Source: Corbicula japonica (taxonomy: Eukaryota > Mollusca > Bivalvia > Venerida > Cyrenidae). From it: a DNA stretch of 64,000 bases. This document shows, piece after piece, positions 14,101-29,100 of the stretch. The stretch is from contig JAZAYU010000696.1 in assembly GCA_038501625.1 (NCBI GenBank), forward strand, positions 62,001 to 126,000, written 5' to 3'. Position numbers and translations under genes: made by a program. The notes below the pieces were generated by a model. The model was not told the DNA's origin and ran no database searches. It saw only the letters and a list, made by a program, of their open reading frames with translations. How positions within the stretch are numbered: position 1 is the first letter of the stretch; every line of letters begins with the position of its first letter.

Positions 14101-17100
14101 ATATCGCGATCCGCTATATCGTGAAATCCAATATAAGGCGGTCGACCCTTGGACCCCGTTTTTTTTCATTAAAGATTCGTAAAATTCTATTAATGGCCAT
14201 TTTTTGTATATTTGGAAAGGGAAAAAAAGGGAAGTAACAACGTTAATACCGCGTTAATCGATAAAGACAATGACGCTCGTTCATTAACATACCGAGAATC
14301 GTTGAAACAATTTTAAAATGTTTCTTTATGAACTGTTGATTGTTTCCTACGTTTATTAAAATATCAAACTGTCATAAAATTGTTAAGTAATAAATTGTTG
14401 TACAAACACAGGGGCACCTAATCACGTACGCGAAATGGTTACTGAATAGTTGTTTTTCGCACCTTCTGCAGATAGCATGACAAAGGTGTTTGATGTTGTT
14501 AATTGGCTTCTAATTTGACAAGATCATGCCTACATTTGACATGTTTTACAATATTATTTTAGAAATGATGATTGAAGATTAAAACAATAAAGATTAAAAC
14601 TGCAAGCGTATTGTTTTCATTCAAAACAGCGTACAGGTCAAACAAATACATGAGTTCTGCATTAGACGAACGCCCGCAGTATAAACTTTTGTTTGAGTTA
14701 AATTCACAAAGTAATAATTTTATAGCACCTGTTAGATAATAACAAAACAACATATAAACAAAGGATTTATTTTCAATAACCGATAAAATGTTAAGAGTAA
14801 TACATGTATGGACCTAAGAATAGCACAAGTTCTTTGTCCCGCGAATATCGCGGATCCGATAATAACGCGATTTGAGGGGAAGGACCCCACAGACCGCGAT
14901 ATAGCGGAGCCCCACTGTATTAATGTAACATAAGCTTTTTGCATTTTGTTTTCATACAATTTTTTGTTACATAATTCATGTTACACTTGTTTGTATTTAC
15001 AAAAAATGTAACAGTTATTTTTCAGGTACCTCTTCCACAACAACATTTGCCGTGAACAGTTTCTTGGCTTTACACTTGGGCCCCCTGACACTGGACGTAT
15101 AGATCCACTTGGCATCTTCATAGTCTTCATAGCTACCCGTCAGCTCTTGGCCTGGGAAGAAGTTCCTCATTGCAAACTCTGTATGCTGCAACATTCATTT
15201 TACATGTGCAGTGCTCATGCTGGCTGTTTTAAAATAATAGCCACAAAATTTTTGAAAACTCAATTAATAGCCAAAGTTTCACGGGTTGTTTCCACATGCG
15301 TGGGAAATAGCATTATAAGTATTTGTTTTGTTTTTTAATTCACATGATTTTATCTGAGATAACATGTATATTACAAAGATTAACTGTTAATTATTACTTT
15401 GTTAATTTAACCTTGTTAATAAAAATAATTGGCTTTATGTAAAATTACTGATGATTTTTAATAACAAGGCATTCTTCACTTCACTATTGCAGACAAAATC
15501 AATTGGATTCACTGCTATGTATTAAATCTTGTTCTTTGTATACCAAAAAAAGGTCTTTCTACTTCAAGGCAGTCTTAATCAAACCATGTTAAATATTGCA
15601 TTAAAGGTTTGGGCAAAATAACCTTATTCACATCAATTTTCTGCTTAGAATGAGTTTATATGTTAATGGGTAGTTACAAAGACAACTCGGGACTAGACTG
15701 ATGGTATGTCAAAATTAGACATCGCGAAAATGGATGACAAACGTAATTACTAATAAACCAGTAGAAAATTGCAATGTGAAATAATATTTCCAAAGCAAAA
15801 AAATAACCAAAGCAGCCGTTTAAATTCATTTTATGAGAAAATAGGAAGTATTTTCTCCGTTAACATGGTTAAAAAATCGGCAATTCGTACCGCGAATTTT
15901 CGTCCTATTCATCACTTGAGGTACAGTATCCGGCTAGGTTTTTGCTTTGAGAATGAATTAAGAATTGGCCCGTATTTACTATAAGGTTAGAAAAAAAAGA
16001 ACACATCATTTATTCTTATTCTTAAAATATTTGTCTGCTTTGTTAAACATATGATAGGGGAATCCATAATAGCTATAAATAGCTACTTTAACAACCTTAG
16101 AATTCCCTTGTCATGACGTATATGGAAATACCCAAAGTTTACCGATTACAAACATCAATCAATGACCCGTAGGCAAGGAAGCCAAGGTGATTATCTTTAG
16201 TGACACTTTGTTAGTTCAATTAGGGGATTAACGACCCTCAATTATCAGAAATGTGGCGACCGCTCAGTGCAAAGTGAATGCAAATTAGTTTGCTTTTTTG
16301 ACAATTATTTAATCGCCAAAATTTACCGCCAATTCTTTGAAATAATCGACAAAAACATAAAATTATCGCAAATGGCGACAATGTCGACTGACAGCGTGAG
16401 CACTGCATGTGGTATAATGCAAAGCAATTATTTTAACTTTGAATTCTGAATGAGACTGGTTACTTTAAATCTACTTTATTTACAATATTTAAATAAGATT
16501 AGAGAAATAGTTCAGCTACAAGCGGTTCTTTTCCTTCATTAAAATCTTGTGAAGATAAACCAACTATAATTGAGTAAACAAACACATTGCACCCTTTTTT
16601 ACTAGATATACATGTGAATGCAAAAATGTACTTCCTGATGATGTGACATGAAGGATTTTGTTTTGAAGGTACTGTGACCTTGACATTTGACCTACTGGCC
16701 TGAAAATCAACCGATGGACAGACCGACAGATACAGTACACGCAGCGCGGATTTATTTTTTTCCGCTCATCCCCGCGATTTTTTTCATCGCAGACTGAGTA
16801 ATTTTCGTCCCCCGCAATAAGCGGACTTCCACTCGTCACCGTGATCGTGTAAATTCATCACGGTGATAAGCAGATGCCTCAAGGCAATCATTTACCGCCG
16901 TGATGTCGCGGAGGATCCGCCGAGGTAAATCGCGCGAACATGGTTGAATTTTTACAAACGACAAAGTAAAACAATTATTATTTACCGAACGCTAACATAT
17001 TCCATCATTTAAAATATATCCTTATCTTTAATTTATCGCTTTTATCAGATTTCAGTAATTATTGCATCACACAAGCTAAAATTGACACGCGCACACTACC

Positions 17101-20100
17101 AGGTAGATCAAACGTTTTTATAGTAAAGCCGAAATAAACACGGATGGTTGTTTCGAGCCGACGTCGTCTTTTGAAGTCAAACGATTTAGATCAAGCGTTT
17201 TTATAGCAAAGCCGAAATAAACACGGATGGATGTTTTGAGCCGACGACGTCTTTTGAAGTCGCGTTTGATGTTCGGCGGTATCGATTTTTTTGCCTCCAT
17301 AACAAATACACAGCATGGTCATGTTTTTTGTAAGGGATACATGCGGTTTTTATAAGTTAACTGCTGTTTTTCAAATTATGCGGTTTATATATGTAATAAT
17401 TAAAGATAAATGGAATAAAATGCGGATTTCGTAAGAACCGACACAACCATCAAGGTAATTATTTGAACTTATTTAAATCATGCAAACTGGCTTTTACCAG
17501 TGTTTTACTTTTAATGGAAAAAGTGGGGTCCACAAGTTGATAGCATTTTATTTAATTACACGTTATATCAAATTGAGTACTTCAAGAAAAACGTGTATCG
17601 GTAAAATCACAGCGACCATAATGTGTGAAAAACTCTGAAAGCCAGATGACATGTTTAAGATTCCCTTGGTAAAATCAGTGTCACCCTTAATTGGCAGCTG
17701 AGTCTCACCTGCCAAGGAGGGTATGTCACTTGACTAAGGTGTGAAAACTGAAAGCATGATGCCATGTTTGAGATTCTTATGGAATGTTTGACAAGATATT
17801 GAGATGACACGGTCGACTCGAATTTTATTTAAAACTCGCACATTTTGGTCAGAAGTCATTCCCGTGTACACATGTAAATTCATGTAAATAAGAAAATTAA
17901 ATAAATCGGTGCATGAATGTGCGTCCGCGTTGGTTCGCAGAACTTCACCGGGAATCCCCCGCGTTGTCGCGCTGATAAATTTTTATTATCCCCTGCAAAG
18001 CTGTGTCCGCGCCGATACGCGGACAAAATGATAATCCTGGTGGAATCGCGATGACCTCCAAGAGCTTGGCCGCGGTGATTTTCCCCCCAAACGAAATACC
18101 GTCCACGGTGGTAGTGCGGAATCTGTTGAATCCGCGCTGCGTGTTCCGGCTTCTTCAAAGGGCATAATAAGTATAAGGGTGATGAAAAAGCAGTACCTGT
18201 TTTCTTTTGTCACGAGCATCTTCTAAGTTCAATATATTGGCACTGCTTAGGCGACATCTGTAAAATTTATAATTAATTTTTCATTTCCGGGACAATCAAA
18301 CCATAGTACATGTAAATAGCTTAACCCAAACTAATTTTTTGTCTTCTGCAATTACTAAAGTTTTAAGTGCAATGAATTTCATAAGAAAAATACAGCATGC
18401 CCATAAAGACCTGCAATAAACCAAACAAGGACCTTAAAAAACACTGACTACAGATCCTTAAATTTTGATTTTACCTTATGTTACTTGAAGGATAATTAAG
18501 GTTCTTGCATCCTGAAATATGGATCACATGTCAAAAATAGAAGGCACATGTATAAACTTTTCTATAATGTGAAAAAAATTGAAGTTGGTCATACCTTGCC
18601 CCACAAGGGAACCTAACAGTTATTTCTTCACTGATTTCCATCACATGGCCCACCCAGGAATCCAATGTCACTTCTGGTTCTGGATCAAACTCCTGAAGAA
18701 ATATCACAGTATTATACCTGTCACCAATCTGATTAAAATCATATCCTGAAAACCGCTACGCTATCAGGATCTGACGACGAGTAACTAAAACGTGCTTTTA
18801 TCACAAACCTTTTGAACCAACCAGATTGTCGCCTACAAAATCGCGAAAGTGAAAGTAAACATTCTATATTAAACCATAAAACGTGTTGAGAGCCTGCGTA
18901 AGACATATTTTGCTGAATTTTTGGTGTTTATGTAGTATTGCAATAATTTCTAATGTAATAACATCTTCAGATCATTTTGCGAGCGCTGTATATCATGCTT
19001 CCTGTGTTGATAATTTCTAAAAATAGTAATCGGGGAAAACCGCTAAAGCTTATGTACGGTATCTACGGGCCGTCATCAGATCTAACATTTTGTTAGATCT
19101 GACTTTAGTGAGATTGACCTGTCACCTGCAAGTCACTACAAGTCTTGATGACAATGCAGTCACTACCATTACTTCTTAGGGAAAATTAATGAGAGCACTG
19201 CAAGAAGTATAATGTTGGTGAATCTGTTTATCAAGCTATTTGCCAATCATTTTTCATATAACTTGATGGATGATCAGTTGAGCAGTTATTTTGCCATCAG
19301 ATACTAGTAGTTTCTCATAATAACAAAACAGGTTAACAGCAATATATAATAACAGCATGCATGACTAAGTACAAACATGGAGCATACTTTTTTAAATGTG
19401 ATATTGACTTTAATTTTAAATTTAAAAATTAAATCACAACCCTGTAGCATAAGCATTTTTATTTTAAAGTACGAAGATGAAACCTAGACTTCCTGAAAGT
19501 TAAAAAGTGTCAGACATTCGACAACAAATCCTGTCTAGCCAAAACATGTTACACATAAAATAAGCAAAGTCAAAAATACAAAGTGGGAGAAATGTAAACT
19601 AGAAAAGGCAGTAGTACTGTCATGATGATGAATACATAAAGAATTGCATTTGGATATTTTTTCTCATTTTGATCAGAACAGCTTGAACCAAAACAGTTAG
19701 TTTTAACATATTATTTTTTTTAAACATGCATTATTAGTTCAAATTTTTGTCAGACACTCTGTCTGATATTATAAGAAATCACGTAGGACCGCAGGCTTTG
19801 CGAAAGTTGCCGGACCGGCGGACATGTCCGGCTAAAATCAGACCGGTCCGATAATATTTTTCCAAATTCCAGACCTTATGTCTGGCACAATTCAGTCCTT
19901 TATTTTCTGGTAACGACTGAGTAAGAGTCTATCTGTCTGGCACGAGTACCGGGATTTATCAAGCCCGATCAAGACCAAGACCGAGTTTTCTCCCATGAAT
20001 AAAAGAAAATGTCAAACGAGTTTCGCCGTTTCTTTTTAAGTTTCCAATCAAATTCTAGATTAATTTACCATATGCGACCTTCGACCTCTCGCGGTATTCA

Positions 20101-23100
20101 AATGGTGCTACACCATGCGAAAAAAACGGAAAAAAACTGATGAATAATGAAAAGCAAAACAATAGGAATACGAGTCCAAGCGCCCCCGGCGTAAATTTGT
20201 TTTAAAAAATGGAGAAATGGACGCCTGTAGCTACTTTTCGATGAGAATAGTTCCGATGAGACAGTATTTGATGACACTGAAGAAATTGTACCCAGTTCTG
20301 ATGTACGTCCAGTGGAATCCAGACCATCCACTTCTTTTTCCACATACTCTATTGACATGTTTTGTGATAACGACTCTAATTATGATGATGGCTGTTAAGA
20401 TATTTATGAATGTTTTGATTTCCAGACAGAGTCCATCAATCTGGATAAACTTATGTTTAATGTAAGAGAATAAAAATGTTACAGAAACTTTTAAAGGATG
20501 TTATGTCTTTAATTTAATACGCAAACAAAATTAAACATACATTTGAAAAAAAATTCGGTCAGACAAAATTTCTTTCGGTCAGACAAGAGTTGGAAGTTTG
20601 TCTGACCGAATGTCAGACAAAGTTTTCAGCAGTTTCGCGAAGCCTGGGACCGGCCCATATTTTACCTGACGTCGGTCAAGCAACTTTCTGGAAGCCTGGA
20701 AACATTGGTAATGGCAAGCTCTTTTAATGAGAAACTTGAGAAGTCTTTGAGGCCCTAACAAAACAGTTTTGCCATAGAATCAAGGGAAATGAATTTTAGA
20801 TTTATTAAATTCACCTGTCCACAAATGTCCAATAACTGAAAAAAAAATTTGCAAGTATGACTTGCCTGAATAGGTTTGATATCTTTAGCATCAATGTTGT
20901 AGATGTAGTGATCAGTGTTTAGAATCTTCACATGACATTTGATGTGACAGCTCTGAATGAAACCTCGCTGACTCTCCTCACCACTGATCAGTCTTCGAAC
21001 CACATCACCAGGCATCAGAGACCGATCAACCAGAATAACCTGAGAAACCAAATTTTAATGAAAAGCTGAATTGTAAACAAAACATTAAACCTGTAAAAAT
21101 CAGGCCAATACTCAGTTTCACCGAAAAACGTACATGTACATATGCAACTGTCGTCGGCAAACCCATATCTGGTTGAACGGTGTGATTACAGCTATCAGTT
21201 TGTATAAACAAATTAGGCGACACTTACCCACTCTAAATGAATATCAACATACAAAAACTGTCACAGTCGTTTAATCCGGACCGTTACATAATTGGTAATT
21301 ATCAAATAATCATAATTGACACAACAACTAAATAAGAATTAACACTCAAGCTTACATCACGGTATCATAAAATTGATTCACATATAATGTTTACTGAGAG
21401 CCAGTATTGATTTTCCTTATAAAGAGATTTAGGCAGAGCTAAAGTTATTGGATGACAAGCGATAAGATTTCTCCAGTTACAGTTTGGTAAAAATACATGA
21501 GAAATGGGAAGAGAAATTTAGTAAGTTTAACATTAGTTGCTTCTGTATTTTTAAGACGAAGTCACTTTCGCATTGATGCTTAGACAAGGCGAAGACTGAC
21601 CGCCTTTTTTGCCCGAATCAGACCTTCGCAAGAGCCAATATCAGTGAAAGCAGACTATTCAAAGGAAATAACCAAAAGATATTTAAAAATATAACTTTAT
21701 CATAGGCAAATTAACAGTTTTCAATTATTACGTTATTTAAGGTAAGAGGGGCTAAATTAGACAATCCTGTCTGAAACGGCGATGTTTGGTGACATCAAGT
21801 TCAGAAATGTCTTCGGCAGTAGCCGAAACGTTCTCCGGCACTAATTGGAATTGATTGTAGCAAACATTTTTAATTGTCATTTTTTACACTACTCTAAAAT
21901 ATTGTTATTGACTTCTTCAAAGAAGAAACATTTTTTACAAAAAAGTAACTTATAATGTTTTAAATAAAAAAATATTTGCTAAAGTTTGTTATCCCAATGC
22001 GTGAAATCATTTTCCCGGTAATACCAAAATGGCGGACAGAGCTAGCAATGGTAGATTTGTGAAGAGAAAAAGATCAAAACCAACCATTAAACATAAACAA
22101 AATTATTATAATTACTCTTCTTTATCAATTTCCAACAATTTTGTTATAAACACCGACACTCTTCCAAAAACTGCAAGCCGTACATTGTGGAAAGATGGAC
22201 GAAGAATAATTGACCTTGGATTTCTAATGAATCAGTTGGAGTATTGTCGGCAGTGCAGACTCGGCCCTGTTATATAGTCAACAGATACACATTCAGAAGT
22301 CAGTTTAATTAAATCAGATCTATACAAGATTTGTAAAACAAAAAGGTATTGTGCAAAATTGTGATGGAAAATATTTTCACCTGTTTTTGTTGTTAATTTT
22401 TTTGGCAGAAAAACATGGAATATGACAATTTAAAAGCTTATATTTAAAAACTAGAAATGTGTCCATAGGACACGGATGCCCCCGCTATGCATCGTTTTCA
22501 GATACTAAAGTGCAATGATGGGAATAATAGCATTTCATAGACAGTGATGTTCGAGTAATTATAAGAATATGCATAAACTTGATGATCAAGTGAATTATTT
22601 GTATTTGTGGCACTGTTGTCTTCTCATTACGGAAATGTCTGTGAAGAAGTTGGTGGTAATGCAATGCAATGTCATAGTGAACATTTGTGCCAAGGTATTT
22701 TGAAATCCCTTCCTTCATAAAGAAGTTATAGCCCAAACAAGTAAATTCAAGTTTAAGTAACTGTGACCTTGACCTTGGACTTACAGGCATGGGTAATGTA
22801 CGCAACACACCACCTTGTCATGGTGAACATTTGTGCCAAGTTATTTTGAAAACCCTCCATTCAAAAGAGTTATAGCCCGGACAAGGAAATTCTATTTTTA
22901 GTAACAGTGACATTGACCTTGGACCTACAGGCATGGACATGGTACAAGACTCACCACCTTGTCATGGTGAACATTTCTGCCAAGTTATTTTGAAATTACT
23001 CTATTCCTAACGTAGTTACAACCCTGACAAGAAAATTCTATTTTAGTAACAGTGACCTTGACCTTGGACGTACAGGCATGGGCATGGTATGGGACACACC

Positions 23101-26100
23101 ATCTTGTCATGATGAACATTTGTGTCAAGTTATTTTGAAATCAATCTATTCCTAACAAAGTTACAGCCTGGACAAGAGAATTCTATTTTTAGTAACAGTG
23201 ACCTTGACCTACAGGCATGGGCATAATACGCGATACACCGCCCTGTCATGGTTAACACTTGTGTCAAGTTATTTTAAAATCCCTCCATTTATAATGAAGT
23301 TACAGCCCAGACAGGAAAATTCTATTTTTAGTAACAGTGACCTTGACCTTAGACCTTCAGGCTTGGGTATTGTGCGGACACACTGCCTTGTCATAGTGAA
23401 CATTTGAACAAAGTTATTTTGAAATCCCTTCATTCATAACAAAGTAACAGCCCGGACAAGAGAATTCTATTTTTAGTAACAGTGACCTTGACCTTTGACC
23501 GACAGGCATGGGCATGGTACGCGACACATCGCCCTGTCATGGTTAACATTTGTGCCAAGTTATTTTGAAATCCCTCCATTCATAACAAAGTAACAGCCCG
23601 GACAAGAAAATTCTATTTTTAGTAACAGTGACCTTGACCTTCCACCTAATGGCTTGGGCATGTACGTGACATACCGTCTTGATATGGTGAACAATTATAC
23701 CAAGTTATTCAAAAATCCAATAAGAAATAACAAAGTTACAGAGCGGACAAGATTTTGCAAGAAAATTCTATTTTTAGTAACAGTGACCTTGACCTTGGAC
23801 CTACCGGCATGGGTATTGTCACGACACACCGCCTTGTTATGGTGAACATTTGTGCCAAGTTATTTTGAAATCCCTCCATTCCAAACAGTTAAGGGCAAAG
23901 TGTATATTTTCTTAACACAAAATGTAAGTGAAAAAGGGGCATAATTTGAAAAATATTGGAAGCAGGGTTATGGGTCTTGTTGGTTATGATGTAGATTTTG
24001 ATGGTGAAAATATATTTCAAGTTTCAAGGCAGTATCTCAAGTAGTTTTAAAGTTATGGGCAAAGTGCATATTTTGCTTAACACAAAATATAAGAAACAAG
24101 ATATATTCCTATTAAAACTAATGTAAATGGAAGTATCAAAGGGCCATAACTTCTGAACGGAACATGTAAGAGCAAAACCCCACCTCTATGCACAACAACA
24201 TATCAGGCCAAGCATTGCGGTAAAGTTTCATCAAATTCCCAGCAGAGGTGTAGGAGGAGTTGCGTTCTTGAAATATACTCCTATTAAAACTAATGTAAAT
24301 GGAAGTATCAAAGGGCCATAACTTCTGAACGGAACATGTAAGAGCGAAACCCCACCTTCATGCACAACAACATATAAGGCCAAGCATTGTGGTCAAGTTT
24401 CATTGAGACCCACCAGTAGTGTAGGAGGAGTTGCGTTCACGAGATATACTCCTATTAAAACTAATGTAAATGGAAGTATCAAAGGGCCATAACTTCTGAA
24501 CGGAACATGTAAGAGCGAAACCCCACCTTTATGCACAACAACATATCAGGCCAAGCATTGTGGTCAAGTTTCATTAAATTCCCACCAGTAGTGTAGGAGG
24601 AGTTGCGTTCACGAGATATACTCCTATTAAAACTAATGTAAATGGAAGTATCAAAGGGCCATAACTTCTGAACGGAACATGTAAGAGCGAAACCCCACCT
24701 TCATGCACAACTACATATCAGGCCAAGCATTGTGGTCAAGTTTCATTAAATTCCCACCAGTAGAATAGGAGGAGTTGCGTTCACGAGAATATCGGATGGA
24801 CGGACGGACGGATCCTTACAAATCGGTACTTAAGTGGCTATCCTTTTGTTCTCCCCATTGTTCTTTTTAGCCACATAAACCGAAATAGCCACATAAACCC
24901 ATTACGGAATGAAGGGTCACACGACTTACCGTAATCCACCAAAATTACCGGAATCCACTTTGATTTACCGGAATCCACTTTGAAAATGGGTTTAATTGCA
25001 TAAATATGCATTAAATTTGATTTAATTTCATAAAGTATATGTAATATATTCAATTGCTTTTAATTAAAAGATGTTTTTAGCGGAAATGATGTTTATATTT
25101 CAAAAATTGTTTGCAACGCTGAATTGACGGGAATATGTTCGTTGCTGTGCGCTGTTAATCGAATAAAATAGTCTAACCTGATATTCATTGTATTAATCAT
25201 TGTATTAATTAGATATATTAATAATTTTAATCATTCAGTATTTTTATTTCTACTGTTTGCGAATACACAAAAGGATATTTACGATATTATTCACTCAAAA
25301 TACCATGTCATCAGTTTGACAATTCATGATGAATATATCATAACAGCTTATATTATCAGCTTATGTATGAAAATTTATGTTTTCTACAACTTTTACAAAC
25401 AATTAAAAACTGAATGCTAATAACTGCAAATCCACGCCGTGAAACAATGCGTTTGTTGTTACGGGCGCTAATTGCTCAAGCCGAATAATTGACATGCGAG
25501 GTATATATACGTATATTTAATAATTTACAAATACAATCAGTCGTTTAAAATCAGACTTCAGACTCGAGCTTCGAAACGTACAATTTCAAGATGGACAAAG
25601 GCATGAGAATAGCAATTTATGGAGACAGTTAAGTAAAACGCCTGGGAAGATTTACGAAATATGATATGAAAGTAAGTTATTAGATAATTATTTGATTAAA
25701 TAATCTTATATAGATATTGATATAAAAATTAGTCTCGTCTCAATTAGTTCTGGACAATTTCATTCATGTATTATAGTTATATATGTACTTTTTTTTACTT
25801 ACAGGTTCCTGCAGAGGTTCGCTTTTTCGGTCGGGGCGGAATGAATGCAGAGAATTTCTGCAACAATCTCATGGAGAACCTGTTCCAATTCAAGCCTCAC
25901 TCACTAGGTGGCTGAGTAGTTAGTGTCATATTATTTATGTTTTGGAAAACGCCGCCATGTGAAACATATTATAGTCAATAGCCACTGATTTCTTTGATCG
26001 ATCAACATGATTGTATAAATTAAAAATTGAAAGACAAATAATTAAAAGTGATTAACAGAGATTGTTAATATTAAGTTTTACAATCTCTTTTGATATTATG

Positions 26101-29100
26101 TTTAACGCCATTAAGTATTCTCTATGCACATGAAATGTAAGTTAATACGTGCACGAAATTTCATAGCGCGCGAAAATTGGTGAATATCTAATCGGCAAAT
26201 CTTAACATAATTCGTTTTAATACCCCATTAAAGAACTGTCTTGTTCTCAATTCCAAAAAATATAACTTATTAAAACATTTGGTTTAGTAAATTATTCGAT
26301 TAAAAGCGCATAGCAACGAACAAATTCCCACCAATTAAGCGTCGTAAACAATTTTTGAAATATAAACATTATTTCCGCTAAAACATCTTTTAATTAAAAG
26401 CAATTGAATATATTACATATACTTTATGAAATTAAATCAAATTTAATGCATATTTATGCAATAAGACCCATTTTCAAAGTGGATTCCGGTAAATCAAAGT
26501 GGATTCCGTGGATTCCGGTAATTTTAGTGGATTCCGGTAAGTCGTGTGACCGCGGAATGAATGACATCAAAGAAAATGTACAGTTACCTATTGTCCCTAC
26601 AGCCACCTAAGTACCAATTTATCCGGTCGGACGGACGGACGGACGGACAGGAGCAACTCTTAATGCCCGTCGCCATTTCATGGCGAGGAAATAAAAACTA
26701 CATGGTGAAAGTCTGTAATAATTTGCAACATGATTGGTATATGTATGTAGCAAATTTTGATATGCATTTTATAAATGTACTGGTATTATTAAATTTTTTA
26801 AAAGACTCTGAAAGTTTGTGTATGTTATTGTGTCAAGGAAATTTTCCGAGGGGGTATAGATGTATTTTCAAAGTAAAATCATCTAAATCATGAGTAAATG
26901 TTAGTAATTAAGTAATATAAATGGTTTCTTTTTAATGTTTAAGCTTATGCCTAACAAGTAACACCATTGGTGCTAAAATATATTATAGTTACACAAAAAT
27001 CACAAAAATAAGATTTTTAGCAATAACCACTTGTAAAACATGGACCTGGGACGAGGCAAGGGGGTCACCCTATTCATATGCGATTTTTTCCAAAATGGGA
27101 TGGTGGAATTGTTTTATATTTCATTTTTACATTTGATATATGATGTTAATCACTATGGACATGCTTATTTAAGGATTAATAATAACAGTTTTAGGCCCCT
27201 CTTATCTTAATCCCGGTAAACACCCGAACTGCATAACTATGTTGGATTTTGGCCGCGACATTGGTGACCTAAATCCAACGTTGTGCAATGGAAGGGATAT
27301 TTTCGAAACCTGTGCAATCGAAGCCAAACAAACATATTAGTCTAAAAAGAAGATTATTTGATACTTAAAAGAGAAGGATGAATTTAGGAACTACGATTTC
27401 ATATTCATAGTTTGTTTTTTAAGCTAGTTTTGTTTAAATCTTGTTTTGATTCACACTTACTGCATATGTAAGACAAGTGGAGTTATTTAAATATGTTTCC
27501 TCCCCAAAAGTCTTGCTACTGGGCTGTTGATATGCGACAGAGCTCATAAAACACATTAATTTTATTAGAGAGGTTTAGAGATGAATTAAAAATAAACATG
27601 CAGGTATTTGTTTAAATAGTGTAATTACACTGATAGTTATAAAAAAAATGGGGATGAGGTTCAATTTTGGTTGAATTCTGGTCAGAATATGGTTGGATTT
27701 TCGGTAGATATAATGACATCAAAAAAGCTTTCATTTCCAACCAAAATCCAATGCTGAGCCGATGTTGTGGCCGGACGACAATCCAATGTCTTTTCGATGT
27801 CAAATGTTTCCTGGGATATTAGTATGAAATAAATGTAAAACATGATAGATTGGAAAAAACAGGGGCTATTTTGACTAAATTTGGGCCATTCAGACTGGTT
27901 TTTAAGAAAAAAGGGGGCAGTTTTGACTTAGAAGGGGATCATTTTGACCTGGCTGTTTTGACTGGTAATCGATATATTGACATAATTTATGACTTCCCAT
28001 GTATTTAGATAAGACAGTTATTCAGCTGATCACTTGTGTAAAGTGGTTGAAATAATTCGGTTACTAGATTAACCGAAATCAGCGGAAAAATCGAAATCGG
28101 CTCGAAAAACCGAAATCGGCCCGTTTTTCTTATAAATGTAAAAAAAAATATAGTGAAATAAATATTGTTTGGCGTTTACAAGTAAAGATATTAATATTGA
28201 GAAGGAAATTGGTTAACCTAATGCAAGTAAAAGTTTGTGTAATAAAGCCAACATTGAAATCATGTATGCGCGCGATCGGCGAATCAAAGTACTACAGCGG
28301 CGCAATATTTCTTTAATATATCATTAAAGTTGTATAAAAATTTCATGAAACTGTGATATCGTTGTTATCAAATCAACAAGAGGCAAATATGAATCGAAAT
28401 CGGACGACTGAACGTCTTGGACGAAGCTCTATGATACAGTACAAACCTCTGAATATCAGCCTATTTCGTAACAGGTTATCATCATTTTCCAAATAAACTT
28501 GGTGTATGTGTTTCTGAGACATTAGGTCAAATTTATTATGTTAATGCAAATACACGTTCGTAAATAAGCTACAGAGCGCTTGTGTCATATGCACGTGAAT
28601 GGCAAAACTCAAATCGGCGGTTTTATTTCATTTGCGCGTTATTTCTAATATCTAATCTACAGATAAGTTATACATAAAATTTATCAATGTGATACGGAAT
28701 GTTTGTGTCACAATTACTAACAGTGTATATGATAGTTTGTAAATTAAAAAACTCGTACGGTTATTGTCCAAACGCAGTATATACCCGCACTGCGCCTTCT
28801 CCAATGTCCAGCCTTTTCCGCTTACTGCTGTTGTTAATTAATCAATATTGCACAATGAGAACAGATTGTTTGAAATTTAGTTCAATAAAAATGTTTGAAA
28901 TTTAGTTCAATAAAAATTGTTTAATTTAATGAACCAGCTAAAAGTTCAACTAGCGACCTATGTATTATAAATAAAGAGTCGTTAAATTATTTATTTCACA
29001 GTAACATGTTAAAATACATGAAAGGCACAATTAAATTAAGTGCTGTTTTACCTACTCTTGCTATCTTTAAACTGCACCGCCAATTGACATGCCCAGCTCA

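Noticed and set aside
19117..19160. Second ACCTG word after the MITE as evidence of a longer duplication
   Set aside because: Only the 9 bases ACCTGTCAC repeat exactly on both sides; the following ACCTG is chance.
22485..22808. 107-codon minus ORF in element D
   Set aside because: Runs over the first tandem units; no similarity except to the repeat itself.
24838..26610. Two nearly identical short ORFs (starting MNILHILYEIKSN) on opposite strands
   Set aside because: They are the two arms of one inverted repeat, not genes; the similarity is explained by the DNA repeat.
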